A DNA stretch of 64,000 nucleotides from Romboutsia sp. CE17 (GCF_012317385.1 NZ_CP051144.1:2914001-2978000), one strand, 5' to 3'; positions 49,665 through 61,701 are shown, numbered from the stretch's first letter. A program made the numbers and translations. Notes: a model not told the origin generated them from the sequence alone.

Positions 49665-51635
49665 ATGGATTTCAAAATAAAATCAGATTTCAAGCCTACA
49701 GGAGATCAACCAGAGGCTATAAAATCAATAGTAACAGCTATAAATAATGATGAAAAATTTTCAACACTATTAGGTGTTACAGGATCGGGAAAAACTTTTA
49801 CAATGGCGAATATTATTCAAGAAGTTAAAAAGCCAACCTTGATACTTGCCCATAATAAAACTCTAGCAGCTCAGCTTTACAGTGAGTTTAAAGAGTTTTT
49901 TCCAGATAATGCGGTTGAATATTTTGTAAGTTACTATGATTATTATCAACCGGAAGCTTATGTTGCTCATAGTGACACATATATTGAGAAGGATGCAAGT
50001 ATAAATGATGAAATAGATAAATTAAGACACTCAGCTACAGCAGCTATTTTAGAAAGAAGAGATGTAATTATAATATCTTCGGTATCATGTATTTATGGTT
50101 TAGGGGATCCAGAAGATTATAGAGAACTTATGGTATCTTTACGACCTGGAATGCAAAAAGATAGGGATGAAATTATAAAGAAATTAATAGAAATACAATA
50201 TGAAAGAAACGATATAAACTTTACTAGGGGTACTTTTAGAGTTAGGGGAGATATATTAGAAATATTCCCTGCTAGTAATGATGAAAGGGCTATAAGGGTA
50301 GAATTCTTTGGTGATGAAATAGATAGAATAACAGAGATAGATTATGTAACAGGTAAGATTGCAGGCGTAAGAAATCATGTAGTTATATTCCCTGCATCTC
50401 ATTACGTAACAACACCAGAGAGAATAGAAAAAGCAATAGTAGCAATAGAGGATGAACTAAAAGAAAGAGCCGATGAATTTAGAAAAAATGATAAATTAAT
50501 AGAAGCTCAAAGAATAGAACAAAGAACTAAATATGATATAGAAATGTTGAAAGAAATTGGATTCTGCCAAGGTATAGAAAATTATTCTAGACATATAACA
50601 GGTAGAAAACCTGGCGAAAAACCATATACATTAATGGACTTTTTCCCAGATGATTATTTAATGATAGTAGATGAGTCACATGTTACAGTACCTCAAGTTA
50701 GAGGTATGTATGGAGGGGATAGATCAAGAAAAACATCTCTTATAGAAAATGGATTTAGACTTCCATCAGCTTATGATAATAGACCTTTAAATTTTGAAGA
50801 ATTTGAAGAAAATATAAATCAAATACTATTTGTTACAGCAACTCCAGGTCCATATGAATTGGAACATTCTACAACTATTGCAGAACAAATAATAAGGCCT
50901 ACTGGACTTTTAGATCCGATTATAGAAGTAAGACCAATAGAAAATCAAATAGATAATTTAGTTGGAGAAATTAATTCTGTAATAGAAAAGGGAGAAAGAG
51001 TATTAGTTACTACACTAACTAAAAAAATGAGTGAAGATTTAACTAACTACTTAAAAGAAATCGGAATCAAAGTAAAATATCTACACTCTGATATAGATAC
51101 ACTAGAAAGAACGGAAATAATAAGAGATTTAAGATTAGGTAAGTTTGATGTGTTAGTTGGTATAAACTTACTTAGAGAAGGTTTAGATATACCAGAAGTC
51201 TCATTGGTAGCAATTTTAGATGCTGACAAAGAAGGTTTCTTACGTTCAGAAACTTCGTTAATACAGACTGTAGGACGTGCAGCTAGAAATGCAGATGGAA
51301 AGGTTATAATGTATGCAGACAAAATAACTAGATCTATGCAAGCTACTATTGAAGAAACTAAAAGAAGAAGAGAAATACAATCACTTTATAATAAAGAGCA
51401 TGGAATTATTCCTAAGACAATACAAAAAAGTATTAGAGATAGCATAGAAGCTACTAAGGTTGCTGATGAAGAGGTTGTTTATGGAATTAAAGATAGTAAT
51501 AATATAGAAGAAATTAAGAATAATATAGCTACATTACAAGCGGAAATGATGGAAGCAGCGCAAAACTTACAATTTGAGAGAGCTGCAGAGCTTAGAGATA
51601 AAATAAAAGAATTAGAAGAAAGGATTAAAGATTAA
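49665..51635 (+). CDS. uvrB: Excinuclease ABC subunit B
   Basis: A 656-residue UvrB, the DNA-damage-verifying helicase of nucleotide excision repair. Walker A GVTGSGKT is near 38-45, the beta-hairpin [11 protein letters not shown] near 92-102, the helicase motif QTVGRAARN near 540, and the C-terminal UVR domain (about 615-655) that binds UvrC. Its last base is shared with the uvrA start codon (TAATG). Confidence 0.98.
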   Translation: MDFKIKSDFKPTGDQPEAIKSIVTAINNDEKFSTLLGVTGSGKTFTMANIIQEVKKPTLILAHNKTLAAQLYSEFKEFFPDNAVEYFVSYYDYYQPEAYVAHSDTYIEKDASINDEIDKLRHSATAAILERRDVIIISSVSCIYGLGDPEDYRELMVSLRPGMQKDRDEIIKKLIEIQYERNDINFTRGTFRVRGDILEIFPASNDERAIRVEFFGDEIDRITEIDYVTGKIAGVRNHVVIFPASHYVTTPERIEKAIVAIEDELKERADEFRKNDKLIEAQRIEQRTKYDIEMLKEIGFCQGIENYSRHITGRKPGEKPYTLMDFFPDDYLMIVDESHVTVPQVRGMYGGDRSRKTSLIENGFRLPSAYDNRPLNFEEFEENINQILFVTATPGPYELEHSTTIAEQIIRPTGLLDPIIEVRPIENQIDNLVGEINSVIEKGERVLVTTLTKKMSEDLTNYLKEIGIKVKYLHSDIDTLERTEIIRDLRLGKFDVLVGINLLREGLDIPEVSLVAILDADKEGFLRSETSLIQTVGRAARNADGKVIMYADKITRSMQATIEETKRRREIQSLYNKEHGIIPKTIQKSIRDSIEATKVADEEVVYGIKDSNNIEEIKNNIATLQAEMMEAAQNLQFERAAELRDKIKELEERIKD

Positions 51636-54460
51636 TGGAAGATAAGATCATAATAAAAGGCGCAAAAGAACATAATCTAAAAAATGTTAATTTGGAACTT
51701 CCGAGAAATAAGTTTATAGTTTTCACAGGACTATCAGGTTCAGGTAAATCTTCTTTAGCTTTTGATACTATTTATGCAGAAGGTCAAAGAAGATATGTGG
51801 AAAGTTTATCAGCATATGCAAGACAATTTTTAGGTCAAATGGAAAAACCTAATGTTGAATATATAGAAGGTTTATCACCTGCAATATCAATAGATCAAAA
51901 AACAACATCTAAAAACCCACGTTCAACAGTAGGTACTGTTACTGAAATATATGATTATTTAAGATTATTATTTGCAAGAGTTGGGGAAGTACATTGTCCT
52001 ACATGTGGAGAAAAAATAAGTCAAATGACTATTCAAGAAATAGTAGATAAGGTATTGGAATTACCTGAAAGAACTAAATTACAAATATTGTCGCCAGTAG
52101 TTAGAGGCCAAAAAGGAACTCATAAAAAGGTTATAGATAATATAAAAAAGGAAGGATTCGTAAGAATTAGAGTAGATGGAGAAAATTACGAAGTTACTGA
52201 TGAATTTGAATTAAACAAAAATCAAAAACATAATATAGAAGTTGTTGTAGATAGAATAATTGTTAAAGATGGAATAGAGTCTAGATTAGCAGATTCAATA
52301 GAAACCGCTGTAAAGCTATCTGATGGACTTGTTATAGCTCAAATTATAGATGGAGAAGAAATTCTTTACTCTACTAAATTTGCTTGTCCAGAGCATGGAA
52401 TAGGAATAGAGGAACTATCACCAAGAATGTTCTCATTTAATGCTCCTTTTGGTGCTTGTACAGTATGTAATGGTTTAGGAGAAAGTAAAGAGGTTGATCC
52501 AGAACTAGTTATACCTAATAAAGAATTATCTATAAAGCAAGGTGCAATTGCTGCATGGGGATCTGTAAGTACGAGCGATGATACTTACTATAGCAAGATG
52601 GTGCAAAGCTTGGCAGCACATTTTAATGTATCATTAGATACACCTTTTAAGGATTTACCAGAAGATTTCGTACAAGAATTACTTTATGGTGAAAATAATA
52701 TAATGGTAGAATTTATATTTGAGTCAAAGTTTGGAGGAAGAAGAGAATATAAAGCTCCATTTGAGGGTGTTATAGTAAACTTAGAAAGAAGATATAGGGA
52801 AACTAATTCTGAATATTCTAGAGAAAAAATAGAAGAATTTATGGCAGAAAGACCTTGTCCAAAATGTAAAGGTTCAAGACTTAGAAAAGAGGTTTTATCT
52901 GTATTAGTTGATAATAAAAACATAATGGATGTAACTGATTTATCAGTTAATGAACTTATAGACTTTATATCAAATATAAAGTTAAGTGAAAAGCAAGAAT
53001 TTATAGCTCATGAAATACTAAAAGAAATAAAAGGAAGGGCTTCATTCTTAAAAGATGTAGGTTTAGATTATTTAAACTTATCTAGAAAAGCAGGAACACT
53101 ATCAGGAGGAGAAGCGCAACGTATAAGACTTGCAACTCAAATTGGTTCTGCTTTAGTGGGAGTTCTATATGTACTAGATGAACCTAGTATAGGTTTACAT
53201 CAAAGAGATAATGATAAGTTAATAGCGACGCTAAGACATTTAACAGACTTAGGAAATACTCTTATAGTTGTAGAACATGATGAAGATACCATGAGAGAAG
53301 CTGACTATATAGTAGATATAGGTCCAGGAGCAGGTATTCATGGGGGTGAAATTGTAGGCGAGGGAACTCTTGATGAAATTTTAGCAAATGAAAATTCGAT
53401 AACAGGACAATATTTAAGTGGTAAGAAGCAAATAGTAATTCCTGAAAAAACTAGAGAAGGTAATGGAAGTTTTATAGAGGTTGTAAAAGCTAGTGAAAAC
53501 AATCTTAAAAATATAAGTGTAAAATTCCCTCTAGGAAAATTTATATGTGTAACAGGAGTTTCTGGATCAGGGAAAAGTACTTTAATTAATGATATTTTAT
53601 ATACAGGTATAGCATCAAAAGTTAATAGACTTAGAGCAAGACCTGGTAAACATAAGGAAATAAAAGGAATTGAAAATATAGATAAAGTAATAAATATAGA
53701 CCAAAGTCCTATAGGAAGGACTCCAAGATCAAACCCAGCAACTTATACAGGTGTATTTGATCAAATAAGAGATTTATTTGCTGCAACTAATGAAGCTAAA
53801 GCTAGAGGATATAAAAAAGGTAGGTTTAGTTTCAATGTAAAAGGTGGTAGATGTGAAGCTTGTAAAGGTGATGGTATAATAAAAATAGAAATGCATTTCT
53901 TACCAGATGTTTATGTACCATGTGAAGTATGTAAAGGTGAAAGATATAATAGAGAGACTTTACAGGTAAAATATAAAGATAAAACAATAGCTGACGTACT
54001 TGATATGAATGTTGAAGAAGCTCTAGAATTCTTTGAAAATATACCTAATATAAAAAGAAAACTTGAAACATTAATGGATGTTGGACTTTCTTATATAAAA
54101 TTAGGACAGCCATCAACTCAATTATCTGGTGGTGAAGCTCAAAGAATAAAGTTAGCTACAGAGTTAAGCAAAAGACCTACAGGAAAAACTATATATATAC
54201 TAGATGAGCCTACTACAGGTCTTCATATGGCAGATGTAGATAAGCTTATAGATGTATTACAAAGATTAGCAGATACAGGAAATACTATAGTTGTAATAGA
54301 ACATAACTTAGATGTTATAAAAACTTGTGACTATATAATAGACTTAGGCCCAGAAGGTGGAGATAAAGGTGGAACTATAGTGGCACAGGGAACTCCAAGA
54401 GATGTTTCTAATGTAGAAGGATCTTATACAGGAAAGTTCTTAAAAAGATATTTCAAGTAA
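51635..54460 (+). CDS. uvrA: Excinuclease ABC subunit A
   Basis: A 941-residue UvrA with two ABC ATPase modules: Walker A GLSGSGKS near 32-39 and GVSGSGKS near 643, and two LSGGEAQR signatures. Zinc fingers appear as CPTCG...C and, in the second half, CEACKGDG...CEVCKG near 741-768. It finds damaged DNA and loads UvrB. It overlaps uvrB by one base and shares its LexA-controlled promoter. Confidence 0.98.
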   Translation: MEDKIIIKGAKEHNLKNVNLELPRNKFIVFTGLSGSGKSSLAFDTIYAEGQRRYVESLSAYARQFLGQMEKPNVEYIEGLSPAISIDQKTTSKNPRSTVGTVTEIYDYLRLLFARVGEVHCPTCGEKISQMTIQEIVDKVLELPERTKLQILSPVVRGQKGTHKKVIDNIKKEGFVRIRVDGENYEVTDEFELNKNQKHNIEVVVDRIIVKDGIESRLADSIETAVKLSDGLVIAQIIDGEEILYSTKFACPEHGIGIEELSPRMFSFNAPFGACTVCNGLGESKEVDPELVIPNKELSIKQGAIAAWGSVSTSDDTYYSKMVQSLAAHFNVSLDTPFKDLPEDFVQELLYGENNIMVEFIFESKFGGRREYKAPFEGVIVNLERRYRETNSEYSREKIEEFMAERPCPKCKGSRLRKEVLSVLVDNKNIMDVTDLSVNELIDFISNIKLSEKQEFIAHEILKEIKGRASFLKDVGLDYLNLSRKAGTLSGGEAQRIRLATQIGSALVGVLYVLDEPSIGLHQRDNDKLIATLRHLTDLGNTLIVVEHDEDTMREADYIVDIGPGAGIHGGEIVGEGTLDEILANENSITGQYLSGKKQIVIPEKTREGNGSFIEVVKASENNLKNISVKFPLGKFICVTGVSGSGKSTLINDILYTGIASKVNRLRARPGKHKEIKGIENIDKVINIDQSPIGRTPRSNPATYTGVFDQIRDLFAATNEAKARGYKKGRFSFNVKGGRCEACKGDGIIKIEMHFLPDVYVPCEVCKGERYNRETLQVKYKDKTIADVLDMNVEEALEFFENIPNIKRKLETLMDVGLSYIKLGQPSTQLSGGEAQRIKLATELSKRPTGKTIYILDEPTTGLHMADVDKLIDVLQRLADTGNTIVVIEHNLDVIKTCDYIIDLGPEGGDKGGTIVAQGTPRDVSNVEGSYTGKFLKRYFK

Positions 54461-54516
54461 GTTATTAATTCGCATCATATACTAAGAAATAAAGTTGTTT
54501 ATTAAAATAAATTATT

Positions 54517-54582
54517 AAAAAATACCTCCTATTTGAATTATGCTAAGAAAATTAGTAATTTAGAATATGGAGGTATTTTTAT
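54517..54582 (+). terminator. Terminator after uvrA
   Basis: AAAATACCTCCTATT pairs with AATATGGAGGTATTTT (right arm 54563-54578) around a long loop, then T residues. Confidence 0.75.
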
Positions 54583-54671
54583 TCTATGTTAAACCTTGGT
54601 GATAACTGTAAGAGAAATTTTAAGTTTTTAGGGTATAATTTTAATATAAATTCAAATCTGGAGGGAATAAT

Positions 54672-56483
54672 TTGTTTGATATACAAGAGCAGTTAAAGAA
54701 GCTTCCAGCACAGCCTGGAGTATATTTAATGAAAGATAAATTTAATAACATAATCTATGTAGGAAAGGCAATATCATTAAAAAATAGAGTAAGACAATAT
54801 TTTCAATCATCCAAAAATCATTCTTCAAAAGTTAAATCAATGGTAAAAAATATAGAAAGCTTTGAATATATCATAACAGATTCAGAGTTAGAGGCACTTA
54901 TACTTGAGTGTAATCTTATAAAGCAATATAGACCTAAGTATAATGTCTTATTGAGAGATGATAAAACTTATCCGTATATAAAAGTAACTACGAATGAAGA
55001 TTATCCAAGAGTATTAAAGGTAAGGAAGGTATTAAAAGATAAAGCGAAATATTTTGGTCCATATACGAATCTAACAGCAGTAAATGATACTTTGGAAATA
55101 ATAAGAAATACCTACCCAATAAGAACTTGTAATATAGATATAGATAAAGCTATAAAAAATAAAGTTAGACCTTGTTTAAATATGCATATAAAAAAATGCG
55201 TGGGACCTTGTACAGGCAATATTTCTAAAGAAGAATATAATAAAATGATAGAAGAGATAATAATGTTTCTATCAGGGAAAGAAGAGAATTTAATAGAAAT
55301 ATTAAAAGAAAAAATGAATAAATGTGCAATGGATTTTAATTTTGAAGATGCAGCGATTTATAGAGATAAAATAAGAAGTTTAGAAGAAATGATGCAAAAA
55401 CAAAAAATAGATGCAACAACATCAGATCTAAATCAAGATGTAATTGCTATGGCAAGAGCTCATGATGAAGCTTGTGTTCAAGTATTCTTTGTGCGAAATG
55501 GTAAGATAGTAGGTAGAGAACATTTTATTCTAGTTGGAGTAATGGATAGCACTAGAGAATCAATACTTGGTTCATTTGTAAAACAATTTTATATGGAGCA
55601 AGAGTATATTCCAAGAGAGTTAATAATTGAAGATGAAATTGAGGATAGCTTTATATTAGAAGAATGGTTATCTGCGAAAAAAGGATCAAAAGTAACTATA
55701 AGAATACCGCAAAAAGGTGAGAAAAAGAGTTTAGTAGATATGGTAAGAAAAAATGCCACAGAATATCTAGAAAAATTCTCTGAGTTAAATAAAAGGAAAT
55801 ATGAAAAGAGTACAGGTGCACTAGAACAACTTAAAGAATTACTAAACTTAGATGAAATACCAATAAGAATTGAATCGTTTGATATATCTAATATACAAGG
55901 TGTTGACTCTATAGGTTCTATGGTTGTATTTACAAATGGAAAGAAAGATAAAAAAGAGTATAGAAGATATAAGATAAAAACTGTTATAGGCCCAAATGAT
56001 TATGATTCTATGGCAGAAATAGTAGAAAGAAGATTAAAGTATGGAGATTTACCAAACTTAATTTTATTAGATGGCGGAAAAGGTCAAGTTAGCGCAGTTC
56101 AAAAAGTACTTGATAGATATGGTTTAGAAATACCACTATGGGGAATGTATAAAGACGATAAACATAGAACTAAGGGATTAATTTCCCAGGAAAAGGAGAT
56201 AGAACTAGATAAAACTAGTAATTTGTATAGATTTGTAGCTAGTATTCAAGAGGAAGTTCATAACTTTGCCATCACATACCATAGAAGCTTGAGAAATAAA
56301 TCTTTGACAAAGTCAGTCCTAGATGATATACAAGGTATAGGGGAAAAAAGAAAGAAAGCTTTATTAGCTTATTTCAAAGATATAGATGCTATAAAGAAAG
56401 CTAGTGTTGAAGAGTTAGCTCAAGTAGAGGGAATGAATAAAGCATCAGCAGAAAGTGTATATAATTTTTTTAGAAAGGGATAG
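54672..56483 (+). CDS. uvrC: Excinuclease ABC subunit C
   Basis: A 603-residue UvrC, making both cuts around the lesion. The GIY-YIG nuclease is N-terminal (PGVYLMKDKFNNIIYVGKA), a UVR motif lies near 205-235, the RNase H-like nuclease is in the second half (SFDISNIQG, LLDGGKGQV) and two HhH motifs end the protein (GIGEKRKKALL, GMNKASAESVY). The start is TTG after GGAGGGA. Not overlapping uvrBA and with no LexA box seen. Confidence 0.97.
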   Translation: MFDIQEQLKKLPAQPGVYLMKDKFNNIIYVGKAISLKNRVRQYFQSSKNHSSKVKSMVKNIESFEYIITDSELEALILECNLIKQYRPKYNVLLRDDKTYPYIKVTTNEDYPRVLKVRKVLKDKAKYFGPYTNLTAVNDTLEIIRNTYPIRTCNIDIDKAIKNKVRPCLNMHIKKCVGPCTGNISKEEYNKMIEEIIMFLSGKEENLIEILKEKMNKCAMDFNFEDAAIYRDKIRSLEEMMQKQKIDATTSDLNQDVIAMARAHDEACVQVFFVRNGKIVGREHFILVGVMDSTRESILGSFVKQFYMEQEYIPRELIIEDEIEDSFILEEWLSAKKGSKVTIRIPQKGEKKSLVDMVRKNATEYLEKFSELNKRKYEKSTGALEQLKELLNLDEIPIRIESFDISNIQGVDSIGSMVVFTNGKKDKKEYRRYKIKTVIGPNDYDSMAEIVERRLKYGDLPNLILLDGGKGQVSAVQKVLDRYGLEIPLWGMYKDDKHRTKGLISQEKEIELDKTSNLYRFVASIQEEVHNFAITYHRSLRNKSLTKSVLDDIQGIGEKRKKALLAYFKDIDAIKKASVEELAQVEGMNKASAESVYNFFRKG

Positions 56484-56492
56484 TAAAATAAT

Positions 56493-57422
56493 ATGGAATA
56501 CTTAGATAGGGTGTCAATAAAAGATATAATAAAAGATTTAAAGTTAGATATTGTATATATGCCAGAAGGAAAGGAATATTATGTTACTTCTCAAGATTTA
56601 AATAGAACTGGATTACAGTTTGCTGGATATTTCGAGTATTTTGCATATGAAAGATTACAGATAGTAGGTAAGGCTGAGTATAATTATTTTAGCAATATGG
56701 ATGCAGCAAGAAGAGAAGAAGTATTAGATAAATTTTTTTCTTATGAGATACCAGCATTAATAGTTTCTAGAGACTTAAAAGTTAAGCCTGATGTTATAGA
56801 AAAAGCAAAGCAATATGATAGAGTAATCCTAAGCTCGAGAAGAAATACAACGAGAATTATGAATTCATTATCAAATTATTTAGATAATAAATTAGCTCCA
56901 CATACTACAATACATGGAGTTTTAGTTGATGTATATGGTATAGGAGTATTAATAAAAGGAGAAAGTAGTATAGGAAAATCAGAGACTGCATTAGAACTTA
57001 TACAGAGAGGGCATAGATTAGTAGCAGATGATGCTGTAGAAATTAGAAAATTAGATGATAGTTTTCTAGTAGGTCAATCTCCTGAGTTACTAAGACATTT
57101 CTTAGAAATAAGAGGTATAGGTATAATCGATGTAAGAAGCTTATACGGAGTAGGAGCAGTTAAAAATTCTAAAAAAATTGATTTAGTAATACATCTAGAA
57201 GGATGGGATGAAAATAAATATTATGATAGACTAGGATTAGATAAGGAATATGAAAAAATCCTAGATGAAAAAGTAGAAAGATTAGTAGTTCCAGTAAAAC
57301 CAGGAAGAAATACAGCTATGATAATAGAAGTTGCAGCAATGAACTTCCGCCAAAAAGGAATGGGATATGATGCGGCTCAAGAGTTTACAAAGAAGCTATC
57401 AGATTTGATAGAGAAGAAATAG
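56493..57422 (+). CDS. hprK: HPr kinase/phosphorylase
   Basis: A 309-residue bifunctional enzyme that phosphorylates or dephosphorylates HPr on Ser46 and so switches CcpA-dependent carbon control. The P-loop is GESSIGKS at 156-163, followed by the family block ALELIQRGHRLVADDAVEI and EIRGIGIIDVRSLYG. It starts nine bases after uvrC and may be co-transcribed. Its product links with the PTS and cre site at 45 kb. Confidence 0.96.
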   Translation: MEYLDRVSIKDIIKDLKLDIVYMPEGKEYYVTSQDLNRTGLQFAGYFEYFAYERLQIVGKAEYNYFSNMDAARREEVLDKFFSYEIPALIVSRDLKVKPDVIEKAKQYDRVILSSRRNTTRIMNSLSNYLDNKLAPHTTIHGVLVDVYGIGVLIKGESSIGKSETALELIQRGHRLVADDAVEIRKLDDSFLVGQSPELLRHFLEIRGIGIIDVRSLYGVGAVKNSKKIDLVIHLEGWDENKYYDRLGLDKEYEKILDEKVERLVVPVKPGRNTAMIIEVAAMNFRQKGMGYDAAQEFTKKLSDLIEKK

Positions 57423-57442
57423 ATTATCAATTTAAATAGCAT

Positions 57443-57490
57443 AAAATCAAAAGACTAAGTATATATTTACTTAGTCTTTTTGATTTTATA
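57443..57490. terminator. Bidirectional terminator between hprK and hydA
   Basis: AAAATCAAAAGACTAAGTA (57443-57461) pairs with TACTTAGTCTTTTTGATTTT (57468-57487). T tracts occur on both strands, serving the convergent genes. Confidence 0.87.
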
Positions 57491-57499
57491 ACAATACTT

Positions 57500-59290
57500 T
57501 TATTCAGCAGCTCCATCTGTAGCTAATTCAGGTTCAGATATTTCTTCTCCATAAACATTACTTCTATCAAAATAATGAGTATGTAAGTATTTATGTGCGA
57601 GATGGCCATTTGGCTCACCTAAGAAATCAGCATATAGTTTTTGCACATCTGGATTCTCATGAGATTTACGAAGTGGTTTATTAGTATCTATTTCATATAA
57701 TCCAGCACTTCTAGCTTTAACTTTAGCATAATCTCCTCCATGGAATGGTTGCCCACCACCAGCTACACATCCACCAGGACAGGCCATTATTTCGATTATA
57801 TGATATTTAGATTTACCAGCTCTTAGATCATCCATCAGAACCCTAGCATTACCTAAACTACTTGCAGCAGCAACATTAACAATAGTTCCACCGACATCTA
57901 TGCTGGCTTCTTTGATTCCTTCCATACCTCTTACTGAAGTAAAGTCTATATTTTCTAATGTTTCATTAGTGATTACTTCATATGCAGTACGAAGAGCAGC
58001 TTCTAGAACACCACCAGTAGCACCAAATATATCAGCAGCACCAGTAGAGTATCCTAGAGGACTATCGAAATCAGTTTCTTCTAAATTAGCTAAATCAATA
58101 CCAGCCTCTTTTATCATTCTAGCTAACTCTCTAACTGTTAAAGATAAATCAGTATCTATGATTCTATCTTGACTTAATTCTTCTCTTGCTACTTCATATT
58201 TTTTTGCAACACAAGGCATTATAGATATAATAGTAACCTCATCTGGTTTTTTATTTAAAAATTTTTCAGCAAAGTAATATCTAGCTATTGGAGAGAACAT
58301 ACTTTGAGGAGATCTACAAGTTGATAAATGAGGTATTAAATCTGGGTATTCAATTTCTACAAAGTTAACCCAAGCAGGACAACAACTTGTCAGTATAGGA
58401 AGATTTTTATTTTCTTTTAATCTGCTTATGAATTCAGTTCCTTCCTCCATTATAGTTAAGTCTGCAGCAAAGTTAGTATCAAACACATAATCAAATCCTA
58501 GTAATTTTAAAGCAGTAACTAACTTACCTGTAGATATAGAACCTGGTTCTAAATCAAATTCTTCACTTATACCAACCCTTACAGCAGGGGCTATTTGTAC
58601 CATTACAGGTTTTTCTTTTTGAGATAAAGCAGCCCAAGCTTCAGATGTATTATCTTTTTCCATTAGAGCTCCAGTAGGACAGACGCTTATACACTGACCA
58701 CAGAAAGTACATTCAGTATCAGCAAGATTTACATCGAAGAATGTTCCTACTTTAGTATGGAAACCACGATTAATCCCAGAAAGGACACCTACCGTTTGTA
58801 CTTCGTTACACATAGTTTCACATCTTCTACATAATATACATTTATCATGATCTCTAACTATAGACTTGGAAGATGTATCAGTCGGAGCAGTAGACTGCTC
58901 ACCTTTAAATCTTACTTTTCTTATACCTAATTCAGCAGCTATATTTTGTAATTCACATTTACCGTTTTTAGAACAAGATAAGCAATCTTGTGGATGGTCT
59001 GATAATAGCAACTCAACAACATTTTTACGGAATCTTAATGCTTCAGGAGTATTAGTATTAACCACCATACCTTCTTTAACATTTGTACCACAAGCAGGAA
59101 CTAAGCCTCTTCCAGCACTAACCATACATACACGACAAGATGCACATTGGTTAATCATATTTATTTCGTCCATATGAAGATGACATAAATTAGGTATATT
59201 AATATTTACTTGCTTTGCAGCATCAAGGATTTTAGTACCAGCAGGAACTGAAACCGATTTGCCATTTATAGTTAAATTAACTAAATTCAT
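57500..59290 (-). CDS. hydA: [FeFe] hydrogenase catalytic subunit HydA
   Basis: A 596-residue [FeFe] hydrogenase. From the N-terminus: a plant-type [2Fe-2S] domain (Cys36 to Cys67), the His/Cys [4Fe-4S] site (His99, Cys103, Cys106, Cys112), two [4Fe-4S] clusters (CILCRRCETMC 151-161; CTFCGQCISVC 194-204), and the H-cluster motifs TSCCPAW (301-307), MPCVAKKYE (358-366) and ACPGGCVAGGG near 500. With HydB and HydC it forms the NADH- and ferredoxin-linked enzyme that makes or uses H2. It lacks the extra C-terminal [2Fe-2S] domain of Thermotoga HydA. Last gene of hydCBA. Confidence 0.95.
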   Translation of the reverse strand: MNLVNLTINGKSVSVPAGTKILDAAKQVNINIPNLCHLHMDEINMINQCASCRVCMVSAGRGLVPACGTNVKEGMVVNTNTPEALRFRKNVVELLLSDHPQDCLSCSKNGKCELQNIAAELGIRKVRFKGEQSTAPTDTSSKSIVRDHDKCILCRRCETMCNEVQTVGVLSGINRGFHTKVGTFFDVNLADTECTFCGQCISVCPTGALMEKDNTSEAWAALSQKEKPVMVQIAPAVRVGISEEFDLEPGSISTGKLVTALKLLGFDYVFDTNFAADLTIMEEGTEFISRLKENKNLPILTSCCPAWVNFVEIEYPDLIPHLSTCRSPQSMFSPIARYYFAEKFLNKKPDEVTIISIMPCVAKKYEVAREELSQDRIIDTDLSLTVRELARMIKEAGIDLANLEETDFDSPLGYSTGAADIFGATGGVLEAALRTAYEVITNETLENIDFTSVRGMEGIKEASIDVGGTIVNVAAASSLGNARVLMDDLRAGKSKYHIIEIMACPGGCVAGGGQPFHGGDYAKVKARSAGLYEIDTNKPLRKSHENPDVQKLYADFLGEPNGHLAHKYLHTHYFDRSNVYGEEISEPELATDGAAE

Positions 59291-59310
59291 TGATATCCCC
59301 CCTAAACTTA

Positions 59311-61191
59311 TTACCTAGTGATTATAGCGTTAAACTTACAGTTATCTATACAAGTACCACATTTTAAACACTTTTCAGTATCTATAACGTGTTGTTCTTT
59401 CTTATTACCAGTTATACAATTAGCAGGACAAGCTCTAGCGCATCTAGTACACCCTTTACAAGCATCTGTTATAAAATACTCTAACATAGCAGTACATTTA
59501 CCAGATGGACACTTGTGGTCTCTAACGTGAGCTAAATACTCATCATAGAAATATTCAAGAGTACTTAAAACTGGGTTAGGAGCACATTTACCTAATCCAC
59601 ATAAAGATGTAGCTTTAATAGTAGTAGCTAAGTCTTTTAAGTCAACAAGATCTTCTTCAGTACCTTTACCTTCAGTTATCTTAGTAAGTAGTTCTAATAA
59701 TCTCTTATTACCTATACGACATGGAGTACACTTACCACAAGATTCTTCAACAGTAAATTCAAGGAAGAATTTAGCTATGTTAACCATACAGTCAGAATCA
59801 TCAAGAACAAGCATACCACCAGAACCCATCATAGAGCCTATAGAACCTAATGATTTAAAGTCTATAGGAGTATCTAAGTTTTTAGAAGATATACATCCAC
59901 CAGATGGTCCACCAGTTTGAACAGCTTTGAATTCTCTTCCGTTAGGTATACCTCCACCTATTTCATAAACTATTTCTCTTAAAGTAGTTCCCATAGGTAC
60001 TTCAACAAGACCAACATTATTTACCTTTCCACCAAGTGCAAAAACTTTAGTACCAGGAGAATCTTCAGTTCCATAATTATTGAACCAAGATGCACCTTTG
60101 TTTATGATAGCTGGTATATTTGCAAAAGTTTCAACGTTATTTAAACAAGTAGGAGCGTTCCATAGTCCACGTTTAGATGAACTAAATGTTTTCACCCTAG
60201 GTTCACCACGTTTACCTTCTATAGAGTGAATTAGAGCGGTACCTTCACCGCATACAAATGCTCCAGCACCATATTTTAATTCTATATTAAAGTTAAAGCC
60301 AGTTCCCATTATATTTTCACCAAGAAGGCCAGATTCTTCAGCTTGAGCTATAGCAACTTTTAATCTTTCTATAGCAAGAGGATATTCAGCTCTTATATAT
60401 ATGTAACCAGTATCAGCGCCAACAGAATAACCACATATAGCCATAGCTTCTAAAATACTATGAGGATCACCTTCAAGGACAGATCTATCCATGAATGCAC
60501 CAGGATCACCTTCATCAGCATTACAGACTACATATTTATTTCCTGGAGGAGTATTGGCTGTAGACTCCCATTTTACCCCAGTAGGGAAACCAGCTCCACC
60601 TCTACCTCTTAAACCAGAGTTTTTTATTTCAGATATAACCTCATCTGGTTTCATTTCAGTTAGACACTTTCCAAGAGCAACATAACCATCGTTGCCTATG
60701 TATTCATTTATATTTTCTGGATTTATATGACCACAGTTTCTTAGAGCAATACGGCATTGTTTTTTATAGAATGACATTTCATCATGTCTTTCAACTTTTT
60801 TATGATCTAAATCTGGTTCTTCAAATAATAATCTTTCCACTATTCTATGGTTAAGAATATGTTCTTGAATAATTTCTTTAGCATCTTCAGGCTTAACTTG
60901 AACGTAGAAAACGTTATCCGGATAGACCTTAACTATAGGTCCTTTTGCACAGAAACCAAAACATCCAGTTAACTGAACTTCAGCATAATTAGAAAGACCA
61001 GCTTTTTTTATTTCAGCTTTTAAATTTTCTATTATTTCCATACTATCAGAAGAAGAGCAACCAGTACCTCCGCAAACTAGTATATCTCTTTTAACTAAAT
61101 TATCCTTTGTAAAATGTTCTCTTAATTGAAGAGATGGCTTAAATTCACGAACTGCATTTTTTAATTCATCAAATGACTTTATTCTACTCAT
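59311..61191 (-). CDS. hydB: NADH-dependent hydrogenase subunit HydB (NuoF-like)
   Basis: A 626-residue flavoprotein. A thioredoxin-like [2Fe-2S] domain (about 30-115) leads into the FMN/NADH-binding NuoF core (LRGRGGAGFPTGVKW, NADEGDPGAF), the [4Fe-4S] motif CGKCTPCRIG near 483, and a C-terminal pair of [4Fe-4S] clusters (CKGCTRCARACP, CLKCGTCIDNC). It carries electrons between NADH and HydA and is the site usually linked to electron bifurcation. It lies 12 bases after hydC and 20 before hydA. Confidence 0.94.
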   Translation of the reverse strand: MSRIKSFDELKNAVREFKPSLQLREHFTKDNLVKRDILVCGGTGCSSSDSMEIIENLKAEIKKAGLSNYAEVQLTGCFGFCAKGPIVKVYPDNVFYVQVKPEDAKEIIQEHILNHRIVERLLFEEPDLDHKKVERHDEMSFYKKQCRIALRNCGHINPENINEYIGNDGYVALGKCLTEMKPDEVISEIKNSGLRGRGGAGFPTGVKWESTANTPPGNKYVVCNADEGDPGAFMDRSVLEGDPHSILEAMAICGYSVGADTGYIYIRAEYPLAIERLKVAIAQAEESGLLGENIMGTGFNFNIELKYGAGAFVCGEGTALIHSIEGKRGEPRVKTFSSSKRGLWNAPTCLNNVETFANIPAIINKGASWFNNYGTEDSPGTKVFALGGKVNNVGLVEVPMGTTLREIVYEIGGGIPNGREFKAVQTGGPSGGCISSKNLDTPIDFKSLGSIGSMMGSGGMLVLDDSDCMVNIAKFFLEFTVEESCGKCTPCRIGNKRLLELLTKITEGKGTEEDLVDLKDLATTIKATSLCGLGKCAPNPVLSTLEYFYDEYLAHVRDHKCPSGKCTAMLEYFITDACKGCTRCARACPANCITGNKKEQHVIDTEKCLKCGTCIDNCKFNAIITR

Positions 61192-61203
61192 TTTTATCCC
61201 CCC

Positions 61204-61701
61204 TTAACAACTTAACTCTAGTTCTCTATAGTGATTTATTATTTCACTAACTTTATCAGGTGTAACTTGGCCATAAACTTTACCATTAACAACAACCACT
61301 GGAGCAAGACCACATGCACCAACACATCTTAGCCCTTCTAGAGTAAATTTAAGGTCCTTAGTAGTTTCGCCAGCTTTAATACCTAACTGCTTTTCAAATT
61401 CAGCCATTATTTTATCTGAACCTTTAACAAAGCATACAGTACCTAAGCAAACACTTATTTTATACTCGCCAATTGGTTCAGTAGTAAAGTAAGAGTAGAA
61501 ACTTACAACACCATAAACTTTAGATGGAGAAACATTTAATTTATTGGCTATATGAATTTGAACTTCTTTTGGGAGGTATCCAAAAATTCCTTGAGCGGTG
61601 TGTAAAACTTGGATTAAAGCCCCTTTTTTAGATGGAAGAGAGTCAATAAAGCTATCTAGCTCTTCAAACAAATTCTTGTTGCGAGAAACAAAATCGCACA
61701 T
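61204..61701 (-). CDS. hydC: Hydrogenase subunit HydC (NuoE-like)
   Basis: A 165-residue NuoE/HydC protein with one [2Fe-2S] cluster formed by four Cys in CLGTVCFVKG and CVGACGLAPVV. The ATG at 61701 follows AAAAGGAGG at normal spacing; the frame is open to 61719 but that TTG overlaps the ribosome site. First gene of hydCBA. A palindrome TTTCAA-T-TTGAAA (61714-61726) touches the ribosome site, and TATAAT (minus strand, 61735-61730) is a likely -10. Confidence 0.93.
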   Translation of the reverse strand: MCDFVSRNKNLFEELDSFIDSLPSKKGALIQVLHTAQGIFGYLPKEVQIHIANKLNVSPSKVYGVVSFYSYFTTEPIGEYKISVCLGTVCFVKGSDKIMAEFEKQLGIKAGETTKDLKFTLEGLRCVGACGLAPVVVVNGKVYGQVTPDKVSEIINHYRELELSC